A DNA stretch of 64,000 nt from Spirosoma sp. SC4-14 (GCF_037201965.1 NZ_CP147518.1:6007001-6071000); one strand, 5' to 3'. Numbered from the stretch's first letter, positions 38,078 through 47,611 are shown. A program made the numbers and translations. The notes: generated by a model not told the origin, from the sequence alone.

Positions 38078-38797
38078 TCATTTACAATATTCGGCAACAG
38101 CATTAGCGGCATCAGCATACCCCAGGTTTTGAGCCTGTTTCAGACTTAGGCAGGCGCTTTCGCGCTGGTTCTGCAAAATTTGAGCAATCCCTAATCCATA
38201 AAATGCCTTCCCAAATTTAGGATCGGCCTGTACGGCCTGCTGAAAGTCGGCAGTAGCTCCAGCGAGGTCTTTCTGCTGAAATCGCAGATTGCCCCGATTA
38301 TACAAAGCCAGCGCATTCCTGGAATCTAACGTAATTGCCTGCGAAAAATCGTTAAGAGCAGGCTGAATTTGTCCCTGAGCGGCCAGCAACTGCCCTCGGT
38401 TCAGAAAAATTTCGGAACGTATGCTCCGGCCGGTGTCGGGTGCCAGCCGAATAGCATCTGAATAGTCTTTCAGCGCTCCCGTCAGATCATTCTCAGCAAC
38501 TTTTAGTAAAGCCCGGTTGTAGTATGGCCGGTAAAAACCAGGTTCCAGCTTGATGGCCTGATCATAATCCAGCGTCGCATTAGCATATTCTTTCAATTCA
38601 AAATAAGCTACTCCACGCGAATTAAAGGCTTCCACATTATCGGCATCAGCTTCAATGGCCTGATTCAAAACCTGAATAGCCTCCCGAAATTTCCCCTGCT
38701 TTAAATAATCCCGTCCCTGTTGCAGGTTTTTATCAGCGGACGTACAGGCAGTGAAAATCAACAAAATAACACAAATACTATAGTATGAACGCATCAT
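38078..38797 (-). CDS. TPR-repeat lipoprotein
   Basis: From the ATG pair at 38794-38797 the protein has about 239 residues. It starts with a lipoprotein signal peptide (MRSYYSICVILLIFTAC) and is built of about six tetratricopeptide repeats, for example AFNSRGVAYFELKEYANATL and ALYNRGNLRFQQKDLAGATA. It is therefore a membrane-tethered periplasmic scaffold; partners are unknown. The open frame extends to 39016 but that part crosses intergenic repeats and is rejected. It probably heads an operon with the TMEM220 and HMG-CoA lyase genes (20-bp gap). The leader contains an AAAGAGCGAATGAGTGAAA repeat also seen at pssA. Confidence 0.88.
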   Translation of the reverse strand: MMRSYYSICVILLIFTACTSADKNLQQGRDYLKQGKFREAIQVLNQAIEADADNVEAFNSRGVAYFELKEYANATLDYDQAIKLEPGFYRPYYNRALLKVAENDLTGALKDYSDAIRLAPDTGRSIRSEIFLNRGQLLAAQGQIQPALNDFSQAITLDSRNALALYNRGNLRFQQKDLAGATADFQQAVQADPKFGKAFYGLGIAQILQNQRESACLSLKQAQNLGYADAANAVAEYCK

Positions 38798-38850
38798 TTT
38801 TAAAGAGCGAATGAGTGAAAGAGCAAAAGAGTACCGCAAATGATTTTTCA

Positions 38851-38858
38851 CAAAGGTA
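38851..38858 (-). promoter_or_regulatory. Candidate -7 promoter box for the TPR-TMEM220-HMG-CoA lyase operon
   Basis: On the minus strand this reads TACCTTTG, an exact match to TAnnTTTG, 54 bp upstream of the TPR gene start. Confidence 0.45.
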
Positions 38859-38921
38859 CGGGCGAAATTTGGTCGTTTGTCTAACATTTGCTTAACTTTG
38901 CATCGGCAAATCGGTGCTACC

Positions 38922-38974
38922 AGCTCCTGCTGAATCCCCCAGGTCTTGACCGAAGCAAGGGTAGGTGGTTGTAG
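38922..38974. repeat. Intergenic repeat sharing two blocks with 22398-22425
   Basis: The 16-mer AGCTCCTGCTGAATCC (38922-38937) and the 10-mer GTGGTTGTAG (38965-38974) both recur near 22398-22425, but in the opposite order. On the minus strand the first block ends a short frame with GFSRSW then stop, and the 22 kb copy also encodes GFSRS. It sits in the divergent space between the TPR and galK genes (38798-39093), which holds no other gene. Confidence 0.5.
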
Positions 38975-39093
38975 CGGTGAGACATTGGTTTGCCATTTTT
39001 TGTTTCCGTACATCACGAATTGTAGTTTCGCGGAATCAACTAGTATGTTTAGCGGATTTCCTTTAGCTGGCCGCTAAATTCTTGACTGCCTAC

Positions 39094-40275
39094 ATGGACC
39101 TGCTCAGCCAACTTACGGCGTCGTTTGCCGACGCATTTCATACCGAATCAACCGCCAGCGAGCCACTTCTGATTTGTTCTCCCGGCCGCGTAAATCTTAT
39201 TGGCGAGCATACCGACTATAACGAAGGCTTCGTTCTGCCAGCCGCTATCGATAAAGCCATTTATTTGGCCGTAAGTCCACGCACCGATAATGAACTGCAT
39301 TTTGTGGCCTACGATCTGAATAAATCGTTTCAGGGCTCATTGAACGACCTGTCGCCAACACATACCTGGGCCGACTATCTGCTGGGGGTTGTTGCTCAGT
39401 TCATACTGGCAGGTCAGCAGATTAGCGGATTCAATTGCCTCTTTACGGGTACCATTCCGATGGGCTCGGGGCTGTCGTCGTCGGCAGCGCTCGAAAATGG
39501 CGTTGGTTTTGCTCTCAACGAAATGTTTCAGCTAGGGCTCGACCGAATTACCATGCTGAAACTATCGCAACGGGCCGAAAACGAATTCGTTGGGGCCAAG
39601 GTTGGCATTATGGATATGTTTGCCAGCATGATGGGCCGGGCCGATCATGTTATCAAACTCGATTGTCGTTCGCTCGAATATGCTTACGCTCCGCTGCAAA
39701 TGGATGGCATCAGCATTGTCCTTTGCGATTCGCGGGTGAAGCACTCACTTGTTTCGTCGGAATACAATACACGCCGGGCCGAATGTGAAGCAGGGGTCCG
39801 CTTTCTGAAAGCGTTCTATCCAGAAGTCAACAGCCTGCGCGATGTTACCATGACCATGCTCGACACGCATTTGAAGCATACGCAGCCGCTCATCTATCGT
39901 CGGTGTGCTTATGTCGTTCAGGAAAATCAACGATTGCTCGATGGGGTTGCAGCTCTGGAAACAGGCAATATCAGCGCGTTTGGTCAACTGATGTATGGGT
40001 CGCACGAAGGGCTAAGCCAATGGTATGAAGTAAGCTGTCCGGAACTGGATATTTTGGTCGAAATAGCCCGTCAGCATCCCGGCGTACTAGGAGCCCGAAT
40101 GATGGGTGGCGGGTTTGGTGGCTGCACCATAAACTTAGTTCAGGAAGACCATCTGGACGATTTCAGGCAACTGATTATCAAACAATATAAAGCCCAAACG
40201 GGGAAAGATACGTACCTTCACGTCTGCAAAATTCAAAATGGTACGAACCTGGTCAGCAAGTCAGTAAGTCGGTAA
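39094..40275 (+). CDS. galK: Galactokinase
   Basis: Phosphorylates galactose to galactose-1-phosphate with ATP, the first step of the Leloir pathway; GHMP kinase family. The 393-residue protein starts at ATG 39094 (a TTG at 39082 is also open). Signatures are GRVNLIGEHTDYNEGFVLP (galactokinase motif), the ATP loop PMGSGLSSSAALE, and GARMMGGGFGGCTINLV near the C-terminus. KVGIMDMFASMMG holds the catalytic-base aspartate region. galT and galE are not adjacent. A transaldolase gene follows 61 bp later. Confidence 0.95.
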   Translation: MDLLSQLTASFADAFHTESTASEPLLICSPGRVNLIGEHTDYNEGFVLPAAIDKAIYLAVSPRTDNELHFVAYDLNKSFQGSLNDLSPTHTWADYLLGVVAQFILAGQQISGFNCLFTGTIPMGSGLSSSAALENGVGFALNEMFQLGLDRITMLKLSQRAENEFVGAKVGIMDMFASMMGRADHVIKLDCRSLEYAYAPLQMDGISIVLCDSRVKHSLVSSEYNTRRAECEAGVRFLKAFYPEVNSLRDVTMTMLDTHLKHTQPLIYRRCAYVVQENQRLLDGVAALETGNISAFGQLMYGSHEGLSQWYEVSCPELDILVEIARQHPGVLGARMMGGGFGGCTINLVQEDHLDDFRQLIIKQYKAQTGKDTYLHVCKIQNGTNLVSKSVSR

Positions 40276-40336
40276 GATTTGTTGCTTTACCATCTCACTG
40301 ACTTACCGCCATACGACTTTTTAATTCTGTTTAACT

Positions 40337-40996
40337 ATGAAATTTTTTATTGACACGGCCAATCTGGCCGACATTCGCGAAGCCCAGGCAATGGGAATTC
40401 TCGACGGCGTCACGACTAACCCATCGCTGATGGCCAAAGAAGGTATCACCGGCAAAGACAACGTGATGCGCCACTACAAACAAATCTGCGAAATCGTGGA
40501 AGGAGATGTAAGCGCAGAAGTTATCTCGGTTAACTACGAAGAGATGATCAAAGAAGGCGACGAACTGGCCGAAATCGACGAGAACATCGTGGTGAAAGTT
40601 CCAATGACCGCCGACGGTGTAAAAGCCATCAAATATTTCTCTGAAAAAGGCATTCGTACCAACTGTACGCTTATTTTCTCGGCAGGTCAGGCCCTACTGG
40701 CGGCTAAAGCAGGGGCTTCGTTTGTGTCGCCATTTGTTGGTCGGTTAGACGATATTTCGACCGATGGTATGGCCCTGATCGAACAAATCGTAACTATTTT
40801 CACAAACTACGGTTTCACTACCGAAGTGCTGGCAGCCTCTGTTCGTCACCCAATGCACGTTATCCAGTGCGCTGAAATTGGTGCCGATGTAATGACAGCC
40901 CCATTGAGCGTTATTAAAGCCTTACTGAATCACCCACTTACCGACAGCGGTCTGGCTAAATTCCTGGCCGACCATGCGAAAGCGTCTGCACAATAA
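40337..40996 (+). CDS. Transaldolase / fructose-6-phosphate aldolase family protein
   Basis: Small (219-residue) class I aldolase of the TalC/FSA type. Visible features are [29 protein letters not shown], the Schiff-base lysine in [38 protein letters not shown] and the late SVRHPMHV. The family splits into transaldolase (pentose phosphate pathway) and fructose-6-phosphate aldolase, and sequence by eye does not decide; most Bacteroidetes copies are annotated as transaldolase. It follows galK in the same direction. Confidence 0.93.
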   Translation: MKFFIDTANLADIREAQAMGILDGVTTNPSLMAKEGITGKDNVMRHYKQICEIVEGDVSAEVISVNYEEMIKEGDELAEIDENIVVKVPMTADGVKAIKYFSEKGIRTNCTLIFSAGQALLAAKAGASFVSPFVGRLDDISTDGMALIEQIVTIFTNYGFTTEVLAASVRHPMHVIQCAEIGADVMTAPLSVIKALLNHPLTDSGLAKFLADHAKASAQ

Positions 40997-41005
40997 TTCG
41001 TTCTT

Positions 41006-41053
41006 GATTTACGCTATACGGTATGATTTCGCTCGTATCGTATAGCGTAAATC
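41006..41053. repeat. 14-bp perfect inverted repeat after the transaldolase gene
   Basis: Arms 41006-41019 and 41040-41053 (GATTTACGCTATAC and its complement) around a 20-nt spacer. It lies 22 bp upstream of the ftsE start on the same strand and lacks a U-tract. Confidence 0.75.
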
Positions 41054-41074
41054 TGACAACCGTAAACCGATACT

Positions 41075-41755
41075 ATGTTTTCTACCGAACCTGTTCTTAG
41101 CCTCGATCATGCGGACATCTATCAGGGAACCAAGCTGATTCTGGGCGATGTGTCGTTTCAAATCAATAAAGGCGATTTTGCCTACCTAATCGGGCGAACA
41201 GGCAGTGGTAAAACTTCTCTACTAAAAACATTATATGCCGATTTATGGCTTCAGAATGGCAAAGGGTTTGTTGCGGGCTATTCGCTCGATAAACTAAAAC
41301 CCCGCGACGTTCCGTTTCTGCGCCGTAAGATAGGCATCGTGTTTCAGGACTTTCAGCTATTTTTTGATCGGTCGGTCGAAGAAAACCTGCGCTTTGTTCT
41401 CCGGGCTACCGGCTGGACGAAAAAAGTAGATATGAACAACCGCATTGCCGATGTGCTGATGCAGGTTGGTCTGGGTACGGCCCAGAAAAAAATGCCCCAT
41501 CAGCTTTCGGGGGGCGAACAGCAACGGGTGGTTATTGCACGGGCCATGCTCAACGAACCGCTGGTGCTCATTGCCGACGAGCCCACGGGTAACCTCGACC
41601 CTGCCGTTGCGGATCAGATCATGAAAGTTTTTCAGGCCATTAACAATGCAGGAACGGCTGTGCTAATGGCAACTCATAACTACGACCTGCTGAACAAATA
41701 TCCTGCCCGCGTTCTGCGCTGCCAGGATGGGCAGGTGATTGAACTAAAAGGTTAA
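41075..41755 (+). CDS. ftsE: Cell division ATP-binding protein FtsE-like ABC ATPase
   Basis: ATPase that with the membrane protein FtsX controls peptidoglycan hydrolases at the division site. The 226-residue protein has Walker A GRTGSGKT (40-47), the Q-loop in FQDFQLFFD, the signature LSGGEQQR (144-151), Walker B LIADEP, NLDP and the switch histidine in ATHNYD. It is close to FtsE/LolD-type ATPases; the [20 protein letters not shown] stretch is FtsE-like. No ftsX or permease gene is beside it, so LolD or another MacB-type ATPase is possible. Confidence 0.82.
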   Translation: MFSTEPVLSLDHADIYQGTKLILGDVSFQINKGDFAYLIGRTGSGKTSLLKTLYADLWLQNGKGFVAGYSLDKLKPRDVPFLRRKIGIVFQDFQLFFDRSVEENLRFVLRATGWTKKVDMNNRIADVLMQVGLGTAQKKMPHQLSGGEQQRVVIARAMLNEPLVLIADEPTGNLDPAVADQIMKVFQAINNAGTAVLMATHNYDLLNKYPARVLRCQDGQVIELKG

Positions 41756-41807
41756 TCTTTCCTCCGTTTTCTGCAGTATTTCTTTCTCCCGATAAAGTTG
41801 CTCCTGT

Positions 41808-42701
41808 TCAGTTGGCAAGCTTATCGAGTTTGCTCTTATATTCCCGGATATAGTCGCGGGGCGACATTCCTATTGTCTTTCGGAAAACCCGATTGAAATT
41901 AGTAGGGCTATTGAAACCGGTAGAATAGGCAATAGTCGAAATCCCGTCATGATTGCTATTGATAATTTTCTTACAGGCTTCGCTAATACGAATTTCGTTT
42001 AGAAACGTATTGTATGTTTTCCGGGTGTGCTTCTTGAAATATTTACAAAAAGCATGTGGAGTGATATGGGCTATTTCGGCTATTTTATTCAGCGTGATAT
42101 TTTCGGCATAGTGCTCCAGCGTATACTGAAACACTTCATTCATACGAATACCTTCAGAGTCAGAAAAATAGCTATTCGACAAACCAGAATCCAACGATTT
42201 CCAGCCACGCACCTGCTTAGCGAAGTAGTCAAACAATTTAATAAATGTCAGCAGTCGATCGAGGCTATTTTTGCTTTTTAGTTTTGTTAATATCCGACCA
42301 ACATAGGTGGAATATTCTGCTGGCAATTGCAGGCCATTTTTAGTAGTGTTTAAGAAGCTACTAATCGAATCCATTTCGGGAAGGCCAAAAAATTGTTTTG
42401 GCAGTCGCTCCTGATCGAAATAGACATGAATAGCATGGGCACTCATTTCGGCAAGATCGTTAAAATAGGAAGGGTCCGACTTAAAAATGTGGGGTTGATA
42501 TGCGCCCAGAATATATACGTCGCCGGGCTTAAACGCCTGGCTATAGTTTCCGGCTATAAGTGTTCCCTCTCCCCGCAGAATGATCGTAACCTGTAATTGT
42601 TTATGCCGATGAAAGTAATTATAAAAATGAGGCAGGATGTCTTCGTCCACAACTACCGAATCCTGCTTTGGAACCGGGGGAATAAATTCCAGCACTTTCA
42701 T
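41808..42701 (-). CDS. AraC family regulator with cupin sensing domain
   Basis: The 297-residue protein (ATG 42701; TTG 42707 is open) has an N-terminal cupin with HFYNYFHRHKQLQVTIILRGEG and KPGDVYILGAYQPHIF, and a C-terminal pair of helix-turn-helix motifs containing LNKIAEIAHITPHAFCKYFK and ISTIAYSTGFNSPTNFNRVF followed by MSPRDYIREY. Such regulators respond to small molecules, often sugars. It is divergent from the proline dehydrogenase gene and the intergenic space holds two palindromes, so it may control that gene; it is convergent with ftsE. Confidence 0.92.
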   Translation of the reverse strand: MKVLEFIPPVPKQDSVVVDEDILPHFYNYFHRHKQLQVTIILRGEGTLIAGNYSQAFKPGDVYILGAYQPHIFKSDPSYFNDLAEMSAHAIHVYFDQERLPKQFFGLPEMDSISSFLNTTKNGLQLPAEYSTYVGRILTKLKSKNSLDRLLTFIKLFDYFAKQVRGWKSLDSGLSNSYFSDSEGIRMNEVFQYTLEHYAENITLNKIAEIAHITPHAFCKYFKKHTRKTYNTFLNEIRISEACKKIINSNHDGISTIAYSTGFNSPTNFNRVFRKTIGMSPRDYIREYKSKLDKLAN

Positions 42702-43115
42702 GAACAAGGCGATAGCTATTATTTTTCTAAAACGAAATTACACTATTCAAAGTCAAGTACAGCAATATCTAAACTGTTCATTGATTTGTACTTAGTATGC
42801 TAAACTCGTTGTTGCAAGATAACAGGATGCGTATTATAGCGTAAACCAAATTAAGAGAAAATTAAAAACTATTATAGCAATTTATTGATAAAAAAAATAT
42901 AACTTAAGTATTAATACTTATCACTACTCAATAAACCTAAAAAGCGCATAATGGTTTTTACTATACTTACCTAAAGTAAGTTCAGGTGTTCGGGTATGTA
43001 CTCAATACAAAAATCAATTACCAATCTGAGTAGTATGCAATAATTATCCAAGTATAATCGAAAATTGCCAGACAGATTATTGCGTTTATTCTAACTGTAG
43101 ATTTGAAAAAAAAGC
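42702..43115. promoter_or_regulatory. AT-rich divergent regulatory region with two palindromes
   Basis: This 414-bp gene-free region separates the divergent AraC and proline dehydrogenase genes. It contains a perfect 16-bp palindrome TAAGTATTAATACTTA at 42905-42920 and a shorter inverted repeat ACTTAC-ctaaa-GTAAGT at 42965-42981. Both are plausible protein-binding sites; nothing shows which protein binds. Confidence 0.5.
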
Positions 43116-44330
43116 ATGGATTTAAAAGCTAAAATCTCATTTAACGATACTGAGCAGGCTTTTATTTATAAGTCAGATTCTCAGTTAAAAAAAACACATC
43201 GGCTTTTTCAGCTAATGAATCAGGGCTGGCTGGTTAAAATAGGCACGAATGCTGCGCTGCTGGCTATCAAATGGCATCTCCCAATAAAAGGCTTGCTCCG
43301 GTCAACTATCTTCGACCAGTTCGTAGGCGGTGAGACCCTGGACGAAACAATTGCCATTAGCAATAAGCTGAAGCAATTCGCTATTGATGTCATCCTTGAT
43401 TACGGTGCCGAAGGTAAAGAAAGCGAGGGTGCTTTCGATAACGCAAAAAATGAATTCATACGAGTAATCAATCATGCTGCCCGTCAGGAGAATATTCCCC
43501 TAATCGGTATTAAACTGACGGCCCTGGCCCGGTTTGCCTTATTAGAAAAATTAAATCTGCTGGTAACCTTCGGGCAAGATCAGGTCAGTATCGACATCAG
43601 CTCGACCAGCCCAAATGAACAGCAGGAATGGGCACGTGTTGTTCAGCGAGTTGTAGCCATTTGTGAACTGGCGGCCCAAAAAAACGTAGGTATCCTGATT
43701 GATGCCGAAGAATCCTGGATTCAGAATACGATTGATGCCCTAACCATGCAGGTTATGCAACAATATAACTCCCAGAAAGCAGTTGTTTTCAACACCATTC
43801 AGCTTTACCGACACGATCGACTTGAGTTTCTGAAACGCAGCTATGCAATCGCTCTGAAAAACAGGTTTTTGCTGGGTGCTAAGATCGTTCGTGGCGCTTA
43901 CATGGAAAAAGAACGCAATCGGGCAGCGTTGCTTCAGGAAGTTTCTCCCATTCAACCCAACAAACCGGCCAGCGACCGCGATTTCAATGCGGCCATCGCA
44001 TATAGTATCCAGCATATCGACCGTATTTCGCTCATTATTGCTTCGCATAACGAGTATAGCGCCCAGCTGGCCGTTCAACTGATGGAAGAAGCCAATCTGC
44101 CCTACAATCACCCTCACATTCAGTTTTCTCAATTGTATGGCATGAGCGACAACATTACGTTCAACCTCGCTAAACTAGGTTGCCACGCAAGCAAGTACCT
44201 CCCCTATGGCCCAATCGACGATGTTATCCCCTACCTGATGCGCAGAGCACAGGAAAACAGCTCCGTTGCTGGCCAGACCAGCAGGGAGCTGTTTTTAATT
44301 GAACAGGAAATAAAGCGCAGAGGAATTTAA
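43116..44330 (+). CDS. Proline dehydrogenase
   Basis: Flavoenzyme that oxidises proline to 1-pyrroline-5-carboxylate, passing electrons to quinone. The 404-residue protein is a monofunctional PRODH (not PutA) with the beta/alpha barrel signatures LDYGAEGKE, GIKLTALARF, VGILIDAEESWIQ, VFNTIQLYRHDRLEFL, the FAD-binding LGAKIVRGAYMEKER, IASHNEYSAQL and the substrate-site motif YLPYGPIDDVIPYLMRRAQEN. It has no signal peptide. The P5C dehydrogenase gene is not in the window. It is divergent from an AraC regulator across a palindrome-rich region. Confidence 0.93.
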   Translation: MDLKAKISFNDTEQAFIYKSDSQLKKTHRLFQLMNQGWLVKIGTNAALLAIKWHLPIKGLLRSTIFDQFVGGETLDETIAISNKLKQFAIDVILDYGAEGKESEGAFDNAKNEFIRVINHAARQENIPLIGIKLTALARFALLEKLNLLVTFGQDQVSIDISSTSPNEQQEWARVVQRVVAICELAAQKNVGILIDAEESWIQNTIDALTMQVMQQYNSQKAVVFNTIQLYRHDRLEFLKRSYAIALKNRFLLGAKIVRGAYMEKERNRAALLQEVSPIQPNKPASDRDFNAAIAYSIQHIDRISLIIASHNEYSAQLAVQLMEEANLPYNHPHIQFSQLYGMSDNITFNLAKLGCHASKYLPYGPIDDVIPYLMRRAQENSSVAGQTSRELFLIEQEIKRRGI

Positions 44331-44396
44331 AAAAGTTTTCAGAGACTCCGCCTAAAAGCATACCACCGATCATCGTAGCGCACAGAAAACTGTGAA

Positions 44397-45977
44397 CTAA
44401 TACTTTGCTGGCTGATTCGGTTTTGGGGTTGATTTTTTGATGAACTCGCGCAGGTCGTCGTTGGCTTTTACGAGGTCTTCCTGACGCAGGTACATCATGT
44501 GACCGCTGCGATAGCCTTTCCAGCCCATGCGATCTTTCAGTTTCCCACTAGGGTCCATCTGCCACATATTATACTGAGCGCCGAAATAATCGCAGGCGCC
44601 ATCGTAATAACCCGACTGGACCAGTAAGTGCAGATAAGGATTCTGGGCCATGGCCTGCCGTAAGTTTTCGCCCGTATGGTCGGCGTTGGCCCCGCTGCGA
44701 TCCCACGGATGTACGGGACCAAACATATAATATTTCAGGTCGGTTTTGTAGTTCAGGAATTCACGGAAATAGTAGTTGATTGGGGCGGCAAATGAGTGCA
44801 GCCACGACGTAAGCTCCGGCGAATAATCGGGACGCTCACCTGCATCTTCACGATCGATACCCAGATAGCGCGAATCCAGACGCCCAATGGTATAGCCTTT
44901 GTCGCGCAGTAGTTCTTTCCAGAAAAACGACGTCGGAATCATCAGGTTATGCTCCAGCACGACTTTTTCCGACAAGCCCGAATAACGGGCTACTTTGGTA
45001 GCAATATCCTTCCGCTTTTGTGGATCGATAAACCCTCCTCGGGCCAGTGCCGGAATAAACTCGTTAATCGTAAATTGCTCGACCTCAGGCAACATAGCGG
45101 TCAGGTCTTTTTGCTGAAGGTCGGACGGCAACCGTTTGTGAAACCAGGCCGTAGCGGCATAGTATGGCAACAGATTAGCCGCCCCGACTGGCCCTTCCCG
45201 ATTGATACCCAGATCGGTAGGCGATACTAAAATTACACCATTGAGGTACATCCAGCTAGCATTCTGTAACTCCAGCGCCAGCCCCGACACGCGCGTGGTG
45301 CCATAGCTTTCGCCAATCAGGTATTTAGGCGACGGCCAGCGATTCTTGCGGGTTACGAACACATTGAGCCACTCGGCCAGGTATTTAATATCGGAATTCA
45401 CGCCAAAGAACTTTGCCCTCGGAACATCTTTATTAGCCATCCGCGAATAGCCCGTATTGACCGGATCGATATACACAATGTCGGCAACGTCGAGCAGCGA
45501 ATTTGGGTTGTCTTTCACCGTATACGGTTGCAGGGGATATCCTTCGCTGTCGATATTGAGCAGTTTAGGTCCCGTATACGCCAGGTGCATCCAGACCGAA
45601 GCCGTTCCAGGCCCACCATTGAACGAAATCACCAATGGGCGAGCCGTGCGGTCTTTCACATCCGAGCGCTCGTAATAGGTATAAAATACCCCGGCAATAG
45701 GCTTACCATTTTCGTCCCAAACTGGCTGAGTGCCAACTGTTGCCGTAAAAGGCACCCGCTGTCCTTTGATCGTAATTGTATGGGTTGTGGTTACGGTCGA
45801 ATCCATCGGCAAGGTCAGGTCGCCGGGCGCAGGTTTGGCCGAAGCACTGGCGGCTGGTCGAGGGGCTGAACCTTCGGCTGGAGTGGCTGCAGCAGTGCGT
45901 TGCCCGCGTTGTCCCTGGGCAAACGACAATGAGCCCGAGGTTAAAGCAATAAGTAATAGAACAGCAAGGCGTTTCAT
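44397..45977 (-). CDS. S10 family serine carboxypeptidase, secreted (copy 2 of tandem pair)
   Basis: Serine carboxypeptidase-like enzyme of 526 residues with a signal peptide (cleavage near SFAQ, residue 21) and an Ala/Pro-rich linker (22-55). The oxyanion motif is SFNGGPG (118-124), the nucleophile is Ser224 in GESYG, the catalytic Asp is in SGYYDGACD (459 or 463) and His492 is in SGHMMYL. It is very similar over its whole length to the next gene, from which it differs mainly by the linker. Bacterial S10 proteins of this type act in the periplasm on peptides or related esters. The two genes and the SusC/SusD block read the same way. Confidence 0.9.
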   Translation of the reverse strand: MKRLAVLLLIALTSGSLSFAQGQRGQRTAAATPAEGSAPRPAASASAKPAPGDLTLPMDSTVTTTHTITIKGQRVPFTATVGTQPVWDENGKPIAGVFYTYYERSDVKDRTARPLVISFNGGPGTASVWMHLAYTGPKLLNIDSEGYPLQPYTVKDNPNSLLDVADIVYIDPVNTGYSRMANKDVPRAKFFGVNSDIKYLAEWLNVFVTRKNRWPSPKYLIGESYGTTRVSGLALELQNASWMYLNGVILVSPTDLGINREGPVGAANLLPYYAATAWFHKRLPSDLQQKDLTAMLPEVEQFTINEFIPALARGGFIDPQKRKDIATKVARYSGLSEKVVLEHNLMIPTSFFWKELLRDKGYTIGRLDSRYLGIDREDAGERPDYSPELTSWLHSFAAPINYYFREFLNYKTDLKYYMFGPVHPWDRSGANADHTGENLRQAMAQNPYLHLLVQSGYYDGACDYFGAQYNMWQMDPSGKLKDRMGWKGYRSGHMMYLRQEDLVKANDDLREFIKKSTPKPNQPAKY

Positions 45978-46015
45978 GTATTGTTTCGTGGTTTGAAATA
46001 AATTTTCGGTTTATA

Positions 46016-46067
46016 GTTTTCAGGGCTCTGCCTGTCTATAGCCCAACTTCTGCAGAGCACTGAAAAC
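46016..46067. repeat. Inverted repeat between the two S10 genes
   Basis: Arms 46016-46031 and 46052-46067 pair in 15 of 16 positions (GTTTTCAGGGCTCTGC type). It lies directly after the stop of the upstream S10 gene and could terminate or process the shared transcript. Confidence 0.6.
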
Positions 46068-46075
46068 GCTAAAAA

Positions 46076-47563
46076 CTAGTACTTCGCCGGTTGATCGGGC
46101 TTGGGCAGCGATTTCTGGATAAAAGCACGAATATCGTCGGTCGATGTAGCCAGGTCTTCATCGCGGAGATACATCATATGCCCACCACGGTAGCCTTTCC
46201 AATCCAGACGGTTTTTCAGTTTACCACTCGGGTCGATGTGCCACAGGTTGAATTTGGCATTGAAATAATCCGTAGCCCCATCGAAATAGCCCGACTGAAT
46301 CATCACGTGCAGATATGGATTCTGGGCCATGGCCTGCCGCAGGTTTTCACCTGTCTGATCCCGGTTAGCACCTTCACGATCCCAGGGACGGGTTTGGCCC
46401 GCAATGTAATATTTCAGATCGGTCTTGTAGTTCAAATGCTCACGCAGATAATAATTGATGGCAGGTGTAAAGGAATGCTGCCACGACGTGTACTCGGCGG
46501 CATAATCGGGACGTTCGCCTGCTGTTTGCCGGTCGATACCCAGATAGCGCGAGTCCAGACGCCCAATCTGATATCCTTTGTCGCGTAGTAATTCTTTCCA
46601 GTAGAAAGTGGCCGGAATCATCAGGTTATGCTCCAGCACGACTTTTTCCGACAAGCCCGAATAGCGCGATACTTTACTAGCCAACTGTTTTTTCTTATCG
46701 GCCTCCAGGAAACCACCTTTTACCAGGGCCGGGGTCAGCTCGTCCATGGTAAACTGCTCAACCTCAGGCAACATAGCGGTCAGGTCTTTTTGTTGAAGCT
46801 CAGTAGGCAGTTTCTTATGATACCAGGCTGTGGCCGCATAGTATGGCAACAGATTAGCCGCTTCAATTGGCCCACCCCGTTCAATTCCCAGATCGGTTGG
46901 CGACACCAGAATAACGCCGTTGAGGTACATCCAGTCGGCATTCTGTAGGGCTAAAGCCAGTCCCGATACGCGCGTGGTGCCATAACTCTCCCCGATCAGG
47001 TATTTGGGCGACGGCCAGCGATTTTTGCGGGTTACGAATACATTGAGCCATTCGGCCAGGTACTTGATATCGGCATTGACGCCAAAGAACTTCGATTTGG
47101 GAATTGAGTCGTTGACCGCCCGCGAAAAGCCCGTATTGACCGGTTCAACATACACAATATCAGCCACATCCAGAATCGAATACGGATTATCTTTAACGCC
47201 ATAGGGCTGGAGCGGATACCCTTCGCTATCGATAATTACGCGCTTGGGGCCCGTGTAACCAATGTGCATCCAGCACGATGCAGCGCCGGGACCACCGTTA
47301 AACGAAATAACCAACGGCCGGGTTGTGCGATCGGTCACGTCAGAGCGCTCGTAATACACATAGAAAAGAGTGGCAATGGGTTTACCATTTTCGTCGTAAA
47401 CTGGCTGATTGCCAGCTGTAGCATTGTAGGGAACGGCTTTCCCTTTAATCGTAACCTGATCTTTAGTCGTTATATCGCCATCCAGTTTTAACCTGAGATT
47501 TTGAGCACTCAAACGAGTTAGCGTAACAAGGCAAATCAGAAACAGAGTAATCGTTTGTTTCAT
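46076..47563 (-). CDS. S10 family serine carboxypeptidase, secreted (copy 1 of tandem pair)
   Basis: Tandem paralogue of the following gene, 495 residues. Signal peptide to about LSAQ (residue 21), then directly the peptidase domain: SFNGGPGAASCWMH (NGGPG near 89-93), Ser193 in GESYG, Asp in SGYFDGATD and His in GGHMMYL. It lacks the Ala/Pro linker found in the paralogue, and the two are almost superposable from the VTIKG strand onward. It starts 48 bp after the TPR/metallopeptidase gene, so cotranscription with the SusC/SusD block is likely. Confidence 0.9.
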   Translation of the reverse strand: MKQTITLFLICLVTLTRLSAQNLRLKLDGDITTKDQVTIKGKAVPYNATAGNQPVYDENGKPIATLFYVYYERSDVTDRTTRPLVISFNGGPGAASCWMHIGYTGPKRVIIDSEGYPLQPYGVKDNPYSILDVADIVYVEPVNTGFSRAVNDSIPKSKFFGVNADIKYLAEWLNVFVTRKNRWPSPKYLIGESYGTTRVSGLALALQNADWMYLNGVILVSPTDLGIERGGPIEAANLLPYYAATAWYHKKLPTELQQKDLTAMLPEVEQFTMDELTPALVKGGFLEADKKKQLASKVSRYSGLSEKVVLEHNLMIPATFYWKELLRDKGYQIGRLDSRYLGIDRQTAGERPDYAAEYTSWQHSFTPAINYYLREHLNYKTDLKYYIAGQTRPWDREGANRDQTGENLRQAMAQNPYLHVMIQSGYFDGATDYFNAKFNLWHIDPSGKLKNRLDWKGYRGGHMMYLRDEDLATSTDDIRAFIQKSLPKPDQPAKY

Positions 47564-47611
47564 AAAGTGGTTTACTTATCAACCAGAGAAATTTGTCTAT
47601 CTATTCGCAGT

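Noticed and set aside
38798-39016. 73-residue extension of the TPR lipoprotein
   Set aside because: It covers intergenic repeats and would bury the lipoprotein signal peptide.
39094-41755. galK-transaldolase-ftsE as a functional sugar operon
   Set aside because: A 14-bp hairpin separates ftsE, and the functions do not form a pathway; co-direction alone is weak evidence.
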